Of a DNA stretch of 42,761 nucleotides, positions 1 through 7,386 are shown piece by piece. The notes under the pieces are model-generated. The model saw only the letters and a program-made list of their open reading frames with translations. It made no database searches and had not been told where the DNA came from. The stretch lies in NCBI GenBank assembly GCA_902825875.1, contig CADECP010000039.1:1-42761 (forward strand). Direction: 5' to 3'. The first letter of the stretch is position 1, and each line of letters begins with the position of its first letter. The stretch is from an uncultured Acidobacteriota bacterium. GTDB taxonomy: Bacteria; Acidobacteriota; Blastocatellia; RBC074. The translations under genes were made by a program, and so were the position numbers.

Positions 1-1537
1 TGCCGAGCGCATTGCCTTCGCCGCGGCGGTCGCCGATCTCGCGGACAATGGCAAGATATTGTTCGTAAAACTCGATGGCCTTGCGCGTCTCGCCCAAGTT
101 GAAGTAGGCATTGCCCAGATTGCCGAGCGCATTGCCTTCCATGCTTCGCCGTTTCAGAAGACGAGCGGCGGCCAGTTGAGTTTCCAACCAGCCAATCCGT
201 TCGCGCGGATGCTGCCGCAGTTCGAGCACGTAAACTCCGGCGTTTGGGTATTCAACGCACAATTCCGCAGCGGCGGGACTGGCTTCGCGGCGATTGGCTG
301 ACCAGGCTTGACCGGCTTCGATGTGCGTCCGTTCGCGGTCAAAAAGCGCCAGGCCTTTGACGACCTGCTCTCGGCCTTTCAAGAAAAGATCGTCGGCTTC
401 GGCCAGCACACGACGGAAATGCTGAGCGTGTTTCAGCTTCAACTCTTCGCGTTCGTCGTCGTTGAGTTGAGCGTTGGCAAAAACGCGCGCCAGATCGTGC
501 AGCCGGTAACGCCGCTCGGTTTCGTCGAAGATGACCAGATTGCGGCGCAGCAATTCGCTCAAACATTTGTGGCCGGCGTCCTGGCAAATCGTTTCTTCCG
601 CCGTTGCGTCGAACGGAGCCGGAAAGACCGACAAGCTGCGAAAGACTCGCGCCGTTCCTGCCGACAGCCGCGCGTAGCTCAGATTGAACGAAGCCTCGAC
701 GCTGATTTCGTGGCCGTCAGCGGTGGCGTAATTCAATTTCAGCCGTTGGCGTTCGTCGCCCAACTCCGCCGCGAATTCCGCCGGTTCGAGGTCGGTCGTC
801 ACGTCCAACAAACTCGCCGCCGCGCGCACGGCCAGCGGCAAATATCCGCACAGGTAACAAATTTGATCGGCTACGGTGTCGCTGACGCGCGGAGCGATTT
901 CCCGCAATAGTTCGCGCGCTTTGTCGGGCGGGAGCTGTTCCAATCGAATGCGTTTCATTCCCGGCAAGCTGACGCTTTCGCGCGAAGTCACCAGCAGCGC
1001 GCATCCGCCGGGAACCAGAAACGGACGGATTTGGTCGGCGTCGGCGGCGTTGTCCAGCAGCACCAGAACTCGCTGGCCGGTCAAACAATCGCGGTAAATT
1101 TTGGTCAGCGTAGCCAGATCGTCAGGCAAACGGGCTTCGACGCCGACAAAAGCTCGCACGCAATCGGCCAGAGCGTCTTCGGCTCGGCGCGGCATCGGGT
1201 CGGTTCCGCGCAGTTCGACCATCAATTGCGCGTAGGGAAAATTCGACAGCAAACGATTGGCTACGACCAGCGCGAGTTCGGTTTTGCCAATGCCGCCGAG
1301 TCCGCTGATGCCGCTGATGCCGACTTGTCCGCCGTTGGTTAGCTCGGCGGTGAGTTCGGCAATTTCGGTTTCGCGGCCAACGAAATCTCCGACCGGCGCG
1401 CGCAGTTGGTGTTTGGCGGAGCGTTCGGGCAGCGTGTTGTAAATGTTCAGCGTGGCTTTGTCGCCGGAGACGATGATGTTGTCGTCGCCTTCATTTTGAA
1501 CGCTGCGTTGGCCGGGCTGTAGTTTTTGGTTGTTCAT
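1..1537 (-). CDS. NB-ARC/STAND ATPase with TPR repeats (NLR-like), C-terminus cut by window edge
   Basis: The frame stays open from an ATG at 1537 to the window edge (512 codons seen, no stop). Residues 1-35 are a short Gly/Asn/Asp-rich segment containing NEGDDNIIVSGDKATL. An NB-ARC-type NTPase follows: P-loop GLGGIGKT (79-86), Walker B VLVLLDN (157-163), a GLPLA-like CGYLPLA (230-236) and an MHD-like RLHDLA (345-350). From about residue 465 there are tetratricopeptide repeats of about 40 residues (NLGNAYFNLGETRKAIEFYE), and the repeat is visible in the DNA at 1-20 and 119-138. This is the sensor architecture of bacterial STAND/NLR proteins, in which nucleotide exchange drives oligomerisation. 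The gene lies 120 bp downstream of a small helical protein that carries a near-identical motif at its C-terminus, so a sensor/effector pair is inferred. A regulatory role (AfsR/SARP-like) is less likely because no DNA-binding domain precedes the ATPase. Confidence 0.88.
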   Translation of the reverse strand, partial: MNNQKLQPGQRSVQNEGDDNIIVSGDKATLNIYNTLPERSAKHQLRAPVGDFVGRETEIAELTAELTNGGQVGISGISGLGGIGKTELALVVANRLLSNFPYAQLMVELRGTDPMPRRAEDALADCVRAFVGVEARLPDDLATLTKIYRDCLTGQRVLVLLDNAADADQIRPFLVPGGCALLVTSRESVSLPGMKRIRLEQLPPDKARELLREIAPRVSDTVADQICYLCGYLPLAVRAAASLLDVTTDLEPAEFAAELGDERQRLKLNYATADGHEISVEASFNLSYARLSAGTARVFRSLSVFPAPFDATAEETICQDAGHKCLSELLRRNLVIFDETERRYRLHDLARVFANAQLNDDEREELKLKHAQHFRRVLAEADDLFLKGREQVVKGLALFDRERTHIEAGQAWSANRREASPAAAELCVEYPNAGVYVLELRQHPRERIGWLETQLAAARLLKRRSMEGNALGNLGNAYFNLGETRKAIEFYEQYLAIVREIGDRRGEGNALG

Positions 1538-1550
1538 AATTTTCGTTTTG

Positions 1551-1650
1551 ATCGCGTTTGTAGTTCCGCCTTTAGGCGGCTGAAGCCGCCTAAAGCCGCC
1601 TAAAGGCGGAACTACAAACGCGATGGCGGAACTACAAACGCGATGGCGGA
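1551..1650. repeat. Long perfect palindrome (copy 1 of a three-copy intergenic inverted repeat)
   Basis: Positions 1551-1580 are the exact reverse complement of 1595-1624 (30 bp), separated by a 14-nt loop. The last 20 bp of the right arm are then repeated directly (1605-1624 and 1625-1644). The core tagttccgcctttaggcggc recurs as an inverted repeat at 21631-21691 and 30646-30706. The copy sits between the putative effector gene and the NB-ARC gene, so it could act as a transcript-processing or attenuating hairpin, or be a REP/MITE-type element. No coding potential is apparent. Confidence 0.9.
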
Positions 1651-1657
1651 TTTAGCT

Positions 1658-2089
1658 TTATCTGATTGTGTTGCCGTCGCCGGTGATGATCGTATTGCCG
1701 CTGCCTTGATTGAAAACATTGCGGTCGCCGGATTGAACCAGATTGACGCCTGCGGATTTGGCTTCGTCCAAAATTTGTTTGATCTCGGCGGCCAGAGCTT
1801 CGTCGGCTTGCAAAATCTTCTGCAAAGCCAGACCGAGCATTTGCTGATTGGCCGCGTCGTTTGGCGCTTTGGCGACTTCCTGAGCGGCGGCAATGGCCAG
1901 CGGATTGGCTTCAACTTTCGGCCAGAGCTTTTGGACAATGGCTTTGCCCCATTTCCAACTGTCTTCGCCGATGTTTTCGGCAACTTTCTCAAGGGCTTTT
2001 TCGGCGGCGGTTTTGCCAGCTTCCAGCAGGTACGGCGCGGCTGTGGCAATCAGCGGCGAGAGATAAGGAACCAGCGGAGTCACATCCAT
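1658..2089 (-). CDS. Small helical protein with C-terminal GDxN-type motif; putative effector partner of the NB-ARC protein
   Basis: The 143-aa product starts at the ATG at 2089, chosen because GGAGGT lies 7 nt upstream; a longer in-frame start has no such site. Residues 1-25 are hydrophobic (VPYLSPLIATAAPYLLEAG), residues 25-112 are predicted amphipathic helices rich in Ala, Lys and Glu, and residues 113-143 form a Gly/Asn/Asp-rich tail. The tail contains NQGSGNTIITGDGNTI (127-142), which aligns with NEGDDNIIVSGDKATL near the N-terminus of the downstream ATPase. In known bacterial NLR systems such shared motifs template amyloid-like assembly and activate a HeLo/Bell-like membrane-active helical domain. 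I infer the same logic here but cannot prove toxicity. No enzyme motif is seen. Alternatively it is simply a scaffold subunit of the ATPase. Confidence 0.72.
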   Translation of the reverse strand: MDVTPLVPYLSPLIATAAPYLLEAGKTAAEKALEKVAENIGEDSWKWGKAIVQKLWPKVEANPLAIAAAQEVAKAPNDAANQQMLGLALQKILQADEALAAEIKQILDEAKSAGVNLVQSGDRNVFNQGSGNTIITGDGNTIR

Positions 2090-2096
2090 AACGTTC

Positions 2097-2102
2097 ACCT
2101 CC
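2097..2102 (-). promoter_or_regulatory. Shine-Dalgarno GGAGGT that fixes the start of the putative effector
   Basis: The reverse complement reads GGAGGTGAACGTTATG, a near-perfect anti-16S match with 7-nt spacing to the ATG at 2089. This makes the 143-aa product the likely protein and the 24-residue upstream extension unlikely. Confidence 0.8.
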
Positions 2103-2179
2103 AAAAGAAAAACAGGATCAACGGTCGCGGCATTTGAAGCTGCGTTCGTTGATCCTGTCAATCATTTTGTCAGAGCAGT

Positions 2180-5100
2180 TTATTTTTCAGGCCAGACCGG
2201 TAATCGTCCTGCGCTCCACGGAGCGCCAGCCGTTTCCAACCCCTTTTCCAGCTTAGGCAAATCAACTTCCAACAAGGTTTTCAGTTTGGCCATTGCCGCT
2301 TTGAAATCTTCAGAGGCGATGGCGTACTGGTCTTGTTGGGATTGTGTCGGGCGCAAAGCCGTCATGCGGATTCGCTGCGTGATTCCGCTGACGCGCTGGT
2401 TGATCGAAGGCGGCGGTGTGTCTGTCAAAGCTCCGCCACCACGCAATGCCTGCAAAACTTCGTCGGCTTTGTCGTCAATCGCGTTGACCTCGTTCAGCAA
2501 GGCTTGATTACTGCCCGGAGCTTCCTGAGCGGCGCGCTTCATCAAACCGAGCTTGGTTTTGGCAGTCGTCGCTGCGTCGGTCGCTCCGGCAACGGCGCGT
2601 TGCAACTTGATGACCTTGCGTTGGAATTCGGCCAGTATGGTTTTGTCCTGAGCGGTCATCTTTTCCGTGCCTTCGGCGACGACGTTGAAGGTCTGAGTTC
2701 CGGGCAGTGGAGTGATGACGCCGCCCACGCGCTTGGCCATTGTCACGGTGTATTTGCCGGGCATGGCCAGTTCGCCCTGCGGGCCGAAACCTCCGAAGCC
2801 GCCACCGCCAAGCGCAGCGAGATTAAATCCCGGAGGCAATTGCGGCGCAGCTTGAACAACTGGCGGAGCGTAGCGGAAATCCCAAAGCGCGCGCTGGATG
2901 CCGGGAATTGCCGGGACCGTCAGACGGCGCACGACTTCGCCTTTGGCGTCGGTGATGGTGAACAGCAACACGGGCGGTTCTTCTTCGGCTTCGTCGCGCA
3001 ATTCCTGCCGAGTCGGATATTTGATCGGTTCGTTTTTGCGCGTCGCTTCGCGTTCGGCGGCCTGACGAATCTGGCGCTTGGTGCGAATCGGTTCTTTCAT
3101 GTAGTAAGTGAAAGTCGCGCCATAAGCCGGATTCGGAGCCAGAAAATGCGCGGCTCCCTGACTGCCGACGGCGGTCGAAGAACGCACGTACATCAAAGCG
3201 TCTTTGACCGGGAACAGGTTCGATTCCTGAGCCAGCACTTCGGCTTTGACTGATCGCAGCGGCGTGTAATCGTCCAACACGTAAAAACCGCGTCCGAAAG
3301 TTGCCACGACCAGATCGTTTTCTTTGCGATGAATGGCGAAATCGCGCACGGCAATGGTCGGCAATCCGCCTCGCAATTGAATCCATTTCGCTCCGCCGTC
3401 AACGGTGAAGAAACAGCCAAACTCTGTGCCGATGAACAGCAGGTTCGGATTCACGTGGTCTTCGGCAATGGCGTACAGCGAACCGCGTTCGGGCAGATTG
3501 CCGTTCATCATTGTCCAAGTCTTGCCCATATCGGCGCTTTTCGCGGCGTAAGGTTTGAAATCGCCGTTCTGGTGATTGTCGAAAATCGCGTAAACGGTGT
3601 TCACGTCGTGTTGCGAAGCCAGCAAGCGGCGAACGTAAGCGTTTTCTGGAATCTCCAAAACCTTTTCGACTTTGCGCCAGGATTTGCCGCCGTCTTCGGT
3701 GATTTGAATCAGGCCGTCGTCAGCGCCGACGTAAATCAAACCTTCTTTCTTCGGCGATTCGCTCAACGCCGAAGCGTTGCCGTACAACGCCGTAGATTGA
3801 TGTTTGGCTACGGCATCCGGCCCCCAGATTTTGCCGAAAACCGGCAGTTTGTCTCTGTCCAATCCGCGCGAAAGATCGCCGCTGACCGTGCGCCAATCAT
3901 CACCTCGGTTGTCGCTGCGGAAAAGTTTGTGGCCGCCAAAGTACAGCCGTTTGCTGTTGTGCGGGCTGATGATCAGCGGCGAATCCCAGTTGTAACGTTG
4001 CGATTCTTCGGCTTTGCCGGGAATGGGCACGATGCTGGTGCGTTCGCCAGTCAGTTTGTTGAATCGCACCAAACCACCGTTCTGGCTTTCGGCATAAATC
4101 GTATTCGGGTCTTCGGGATCAACGCGCGAAACAAATCCGTCTCCGCCGTTGGTGGTGAACCATTCAGCGTTGGAAATGCCCGCTGCGCTGCGCGTTTTGG
4201 CCGGGCCACCCAACGAACTGTTGTCCTGAGTTCCGCCGTAAACGAAATAAAACGGCGATTGCTGGTCAATGTCTACGTCATAAAACTGGGCGATGGGCAG
4301 ATTGCCTTTGAAATTCCAGTTCGATCCTTTGTCCAGGCTTTCGTAAACGCCGCCGTCGCAACCGACCAGCATGTAATTTGTGTTGTTCGGGTCAACCCAG
4401 ATGGCGTGGTTGTCCACGTGTTTCAGGCGTTCGCCCAACGGTCGCTGAGTTCTGCCGCCGTCGTCGGAAACCTGAAAGACAACGTTCGGGATGTAAACGC
4501 GATCAACGTTTTTCGGATCGGCAATGATCTGGCCGTAATACATGCCTTGCGCGATGCTGGGGCTGGTTCTTTCCCAAGTCGCGCCTTTGTCGGCGGAACG
4601 GAAAATGCCGCTGCCTTGTGCGGCGGCTTCGACTGTGGCGTAAACGACGTTGTTGTCCGCCGGAGAAATTGACAGGCCGATGCGTCCCAAATCGCCAGCG
4701 GGCAATCCGCCGCGCAGTTTTGTCCAGGTGGCTCCGCCGTCTGTGGATTTGTGAATCGCGCTTTCGGGGCCGCCGTTGATCAGCGTGTAAAAATGGCGGC
4801 GACGTTGCCAGCTTGCGGCGTAAACAATGTCGGGGTTTGAAGGATCAACCACTACATCCACCACGCCTGTGTTTTCGCTGATCGAAAGCACCGCTTTCCA
4901 GGTTTTGCCGCCGTCGGTGGTTTTGTACAAACCGCGATCTCCTCCGGCAGACCACAACGGGCCTGCGGCGGCGACATAAACAGTTTTGCTGTCGCGCGGG
5001 TCAATGGCTATGCGGCCAACGTGTTCTGATTTGTCCAAACCGACTTTGCGAAAACTGCGCCCACCGTCTTCGGATTTATAAACGCCGTCGCCGTAACCGA

Positions 5101-5530
5101 CGCTGCGCTGAGAGTTGCGTTCGCCGGTTCCAACCCAAACGATTGAGGTGTCTTTCTGATCGAGCGCGACTGCGCCAATCGAATAAGAACCGTAGTTGTC
5201 GAATACGGGCGTCCAGGTAGTTCCGCCGTTGACGGTTTTCCAAACTCCGCCCGAAGCGACGGCAATGAAGAATTTGGCTCGGTCGTTGGGATCAACGGCA
5301 AAGGCGATGACGCGCCCGCCGACAACCGCCGGGCCAATCGAACGAAAGCGCAACCCGCCAAAGGTCGGCGTTGACATCGGGTCAGAAGGACGCCCCGGTC
5401 CGCCTTCGCCAGCTTGCGCGCCAGCGGGTGGGCCGCCTTGCCCGCCGCCTCTGCGGCCTTGAGCGTTGGCGGAAAGAATGGCGAACGCGATTAACAACAC
5501 AGCGATAAGGTAAGGTCGCAGTGATTTCAC
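2180..5530 (-). CDS. Secreted sortilin/VPS10-like BNR-repeat beta-propeller protein
   Basis: The 1116-aa protein has an N-terminal signal peptide (about residues 1-23, ending in SANAQ) followed by a Gly/Pro-rich spacer. It carries many Asp-box/BNR motifs of the S-x-D-G-G-x-T-W type (for example VNGGTTWTPV, SEDGGRSF, TTDGGKTW, STDGGATW, TEDGGKSW) spread over residues 90-760, the pattern of ten-bladed sortilin/VPS10 or GH74-like propellers. The C-terminal 300 residues look like an accessory beta-domain followed by a helical segment. Such roughly 1000-aa proteins are often annotated as glycosyl hydrolases in Acidobacteria and Bacteroidetes, but I see no catalytic residues that I could assign. 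The start is a GTG at 5530 with AGGAGA upstream. It overlaps the stop of the C39-like peptidase gene by 4 bp (GTGA), which implies translational coupling. Confidence 0.88.
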   Translation of the reverse strand: MKSLRPYLIAVLLIAFAILSANAQGRRGGGQGGPPAGAQAGEGGPGRPSDPMSTPTFGGLRFRSIGPAVVGGRVIAFAVDPNDRAKFFIAVASGGVWKTVNGGTTWTPVFDNYGSYSIGAVALDQKDTSIVWVGTGERNSQRSVGYGDGVYKSEDGGRSFRKVGLDKSEHVGRIAIDPRDSKTVYVAAAGPLWSAGGDRGLYKTTDGGKTWKAVLSISENTGVVDVVVDPSNPDIVYAASWQRRRHFYTLINGGPESAIHKSTDGGATWTKLRGGLPAGDLGRIGLSISPADNNVVYATVEAAAQGSGIFRSADKGATWERTSPSIAQGMYYGQIIADPKNVDRVYIPNVVFQVSDDGGRTQRPLGERLKHVDNHAIWVDPNNTNYMLVGCDGGVYESLDKGSNWNFKGNLPIAQFYDVDIDQQSPFYFVYGGTQDNSSLGGPAKTRSAAGISNAEWFTTNGGDGFVSRVDPEDPNTIYAESQNGGLVRFNKLTGERTSIVPIPGKAEESQRYNWDSPLIISPHNSKRLYFGGHKLFRSDNRGDDWRTVSGDLSRGLDRDKLPVFGKIWGPDAVAKHQSTALYGNASALSESPKKEGLIYVGADDGLIQITEDGGKSWRKVEKVLEIPENAYVRRLLASQHDVNTVYAIFDNHQNGDFKPYAAKSADMGKTWTMMNGNLPERGSLYAIAEDHVNPNLLFIGTEFGCFFTVDGGAKWIQLRGGLPTIAVRDFAIHRKENDLVVATFGRGFYVLDDYTPLRSVKAEVLAQESNLFPVKDALMYVRSSTAVGSQGAAHFLAPNPAYGATFTYYMKEPIRTKRQIRQAAEREATRKNEPIKYPTRQELRDEAEEEPPVLLFTITDAKGEVVRRLTVPAIPGIQRALWDFRYAPPVVQAAPQLPPGFNLAALGGGGFGGFGPQGELAMPGKYTVTMAKRVGGVITPLPGTQTFNVVAEGTEKMTAQDKTILAEFQRKVIKLQRAVAGATDAATTAKTKLGLMKRAAQEAPGSNQALLNEVNAIDDKADEVLQALRGGGALTDTPPPSINQRVSGITQRIRMTALRPTQSQQDQYAIASEDFKAAMAKLKTLLEVDLPKLEKGLETAGAPWSAGRLPVWPEK

Positions 5531-5994
5531 AGTTTTATTTCTCCTATTTGTGGGAAGGGTGATTTGATGACCAAAGCCTGTTTGGCGGCTCCGGCCCAGG
5601 CATTTTCAAAAGTTTCCAGCGAGACGTTTTCAGACATTGAACTGCCAAGTGGGTCAAAAAACTGGATGGCGTGACTGCTAACCGCAACAACGACTACAGC
5701 GTGTGAAGAGGTTTGGTGGCCGAAAAACTGCCGGTCAACTCCTATGATTGGATGCCAGCCATCTCGCAAACAATCACGCAGGTCTAGCAAGCTCCAATCA
5801 TCATGAAGCGTTGCGTCAACACCAAGCCTTTGCATTTGTTGAGGAGCTTGAAAAAGAGTGTAGCCAATAGTTGAAGAGCCAAGAACGCGCCGTACCTGTT
5901 TTTCGGTCAAATTTTGCCCGAAGCCAGTGAGCGCCATCCTGATACAAGCGGCGACACAAGAAGTAAGCTGTTCTTGAGGGAACCAGGTAATCAT
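5527..5994 (-). CDS. Stand-alone C39-like (papain-fold) cysteine peptidase
   Basis: This 155-aa protein matches the peptidase C39 pattern: the oxyanion Gln Q7 lies six residues before the nucleophile C13 in QEQLTSCVAAC, the catalytic H98 is in SSHAVVVVAV and D114 is in FFDPLG. The H to D-P spacing of 16 residues is typical of C39 domains. In canonical systems this domain is fused to an ABC transporter and cleaves double-glycine leader peptides. Here there is no transporter, membrane segment or signal peptide, so it is probably cytoplasmic or acts with its neighbours. The ATG overlaps the upstream gene stop by 4 bp (ATGA), and its own stop overlaps the GTG of the BNR protein, so the three genes form a coupled operon. 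Substrate and role are unknown; a toxin or a peptide-processing enzyme are both possible. Confidence 0.75.
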   Translation of the reverse strand: MITWFPQEQLTSCVAACIRMALTGFGQNLTEKQVRRVLGSSTIGYTLFQAPQQMQRLGVDATLHDDWSLLDLRDCLRDGWHPIIGVDRQFFGHQTSSHAVVVVAVSSHAIQFFDPLGSSMSENVSLETFENAWAGAAKQALVIKSPFPQIGEIKL

Positions 5995-6338
5995 TCGTCG
6001 TCGTCGCGTTCAATCAATCCATTAGATTCAGCCAAAGCCTCAGCGCGTCGTAACAGATTGTTCGGGTCTGGCAACCCAACAAATTGTCCCGTCATAGCGT
6101 TTAGGTAAACATCGCCAATTTCGCCGATGGTTCCTCTGTCGGGGTAGGAAAGTTTGACTGGTAGGTACCAACAATAAGTGATTGGGTTGAAAGTCGCGTC
6201 TGTGACGTGAATCAGCATTGCAGTTTCTTTCTGTAACCACCGATTCACCAGCGTTATTGCGCGCTGAGCCGTTGGCACTGCAATTTCAGGGACAGTCAGC
6301 GCGCCAAGTTGCGTTTGTTGTTCTTTGATAGCGTTCAT
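5991..6338 (-). CDS. Hypothetical 115-aa protein, coupled partner of the C39-like peptidase
   Basis: I do not recognise a named family. The protein has an N-terminal helix (residues 10-38), then a small beta-rich region with aromatic residues (ITYCWYLPVKLSY, EIGDVYLNAMTGQFVG) and an acidic C-terminus. The middle resembles small alpha+beta modules in which a strand carries the sequence GxVYLNAxTG, as in some PepSY-like or inhibitor-like domains. It has no signal peptide or membrane segment. It is the first gene of a three-gene set with two successive 4-bp overlaps, so it is co-translated with the peptidase. A role as inhibitor, immunity protein or substrate-recognition subunit is a reasonable guess but not shown. 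Confidence 0.65.
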   Translation of the reverse strand: MNAIKEQQTQLGALTVPEIAVPTAQRAITLVNRWLQKETAMLIHVTDATFNPITYCWYLPVKLSYPDRGTIGEIGDVYLNAMTGQFVGLPDPNNLLRRAEALAESNGLIERDDDE

Positions 6339-6407
6339 ATCGAAATCCTATTACTTCGTTGGATTGGAATGGCGGCATTCTATCTTTGCGTTCTTCCAAC
6401 CACAAAA

Positions 6408-7373
6408 CTACGAAGCCTTTTTCACGACTGGCAGCTTCACTATCGGCAGCGGGGAAGTCGAAGCAGGCGCAGGTTTGCCGTCAACGGTTTTAGGTTCCAT
6501 CAACTCCAGCCGAGTGCCGTCAGGATCGAAGATGTTCAACTGGCGGCGTTGGTTTACACCGGTGCGAATTTCCAGCGGGCGCGTGTAACTTTTCCGAGCC
6601 GGGCTGGCTTCCAGTTGAGCCAACGCTTTTTCAATGTCGGGAACTTCCAGGCAGATGTGGTGCTGCGAAGTGCGCGCGTCGGGCGCGGGCAGCGTTGAGT
6701 AAAGCATCAACTCGATGTAATCCGGGCTGTCCGGCAAACGCATGTTGATCCACGACACGGTGTCGGTGTTGCGCGCGTTCCCTCGCCAAAATTCGCTGAA
6801 GCCCAGCGTGTCGCGGTAAAAGCTCATCGCCGCCGGAACGTCTCCGATGATGATTCCCAGGTGCATGATCCGCGCGGAGATGCGCTGTTTGCCAATGAAC
6901 TTGCCTTGCTCGCGTTTAGTCCAACCGGTCGGTTCGTACTGAGTGAATTCGACCGTGTGGCCTTCGGGGTCTTTGACGTTGAAACTGGTGTTGCCGATGC
7001 GAACTTTGTTGGCTTTGTCCGGCACGGCGACGCCTTTGGCTTTCAAGTATTGCCGCAACTGTTCGGCGTTGTCGGTGTAAAACGAAATGTGCCGCAGCCG
7101 GTCTTCTCCGGGTTTGTAACCCGGAAAGAGTTCGATGTATTGCTGATCGTTGACCTTGATGAAAGTCAGCGAGAGCGAACCATCGGCGTTTTTCAGATCA
7201 TAAGGTTCGCCGAAGCCGAGAAAGTCTTTGTAAAAGGTGCGCGCCTTTTCAATGTCGCTGACGGCCACAGCCATGTGAGCGACGCCAAGAAGCTTGGGGC
7301 GCTTGGGTGTTTCAGTTTGCCAGCCAATCAAGCTGAGCAAGAGTAACGTTGAAAGCAGAATTTTTGTTGGCAT
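6408..7373 (-). CDS. Exported two-domain VOC (glyoxalase/dioxygenase superfamily) protein
   Basis: The 321-aa product begins with a hydrophobic signal sequence (MPTKILLSTLLLLSLIGW), and AGGAGA lies upstream of the ATG. Two vicinal-oxygen-chelate modules follow. Module one (about 28-147) has the ligand-like His/Glu positions VAHMAV, YIELFP, LRHISF and HTVEFT. Module two (about 166-295) has IMHLGI, YIELML, QHHICLEV and TRLELME. Each module retains the usual metal-ligand pattern, so it may be an active dioxygenase, isomerase or lyase. The C-terminal 25 residues are Pro/Lys-rich and probably flexible. The substrate cannot be told from sequence. It lies 13 bp downstream of the restriction-endonuclease gene on the same strand, but a functional link is not evident. 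Confidence 0.85.
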   Translation of the reverse strand: MPTKILLSTLLLLSLIGWQTETPKRPKLLGVAHMAVAVSDIEKARTFYKDFLGFGEPYDLKNADGSLSLTFIKVNDQQYIELFPGYKPGEDRLRHISFYTDNAEQLRQYLKAKGVAVPDKANKVRIGNTSFNVKDPEGHTVEFTQYEPTGWTKREQGKFIGKQRISARIMHLGIIIGDVPAAMSFYRDTLGFSEFWRGNARNTDTVSWINMRLPDSPDYIELMLYSTLPAPDARTSQHHICLEVPDIEKALAQLEASPARKSYTRPLEIRTGVNQRRQLNIFDPDGTRLELMEPKTVDGKPAPASTSPLPIVKLPVVKKAS

Positions 7374-7386
7374 CGAATTCTCCTGA

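Noticed and set aside
3329..4672. Long open frame on the plus strand (447 codons) inside the BNR protein gene
   Set aside because: It is antisense to a confident coding region with strong codon bias, has no ribosome-binding site or recognisable domain, and similar long antisense frames occur opposite other genes here, so it is a shadow.
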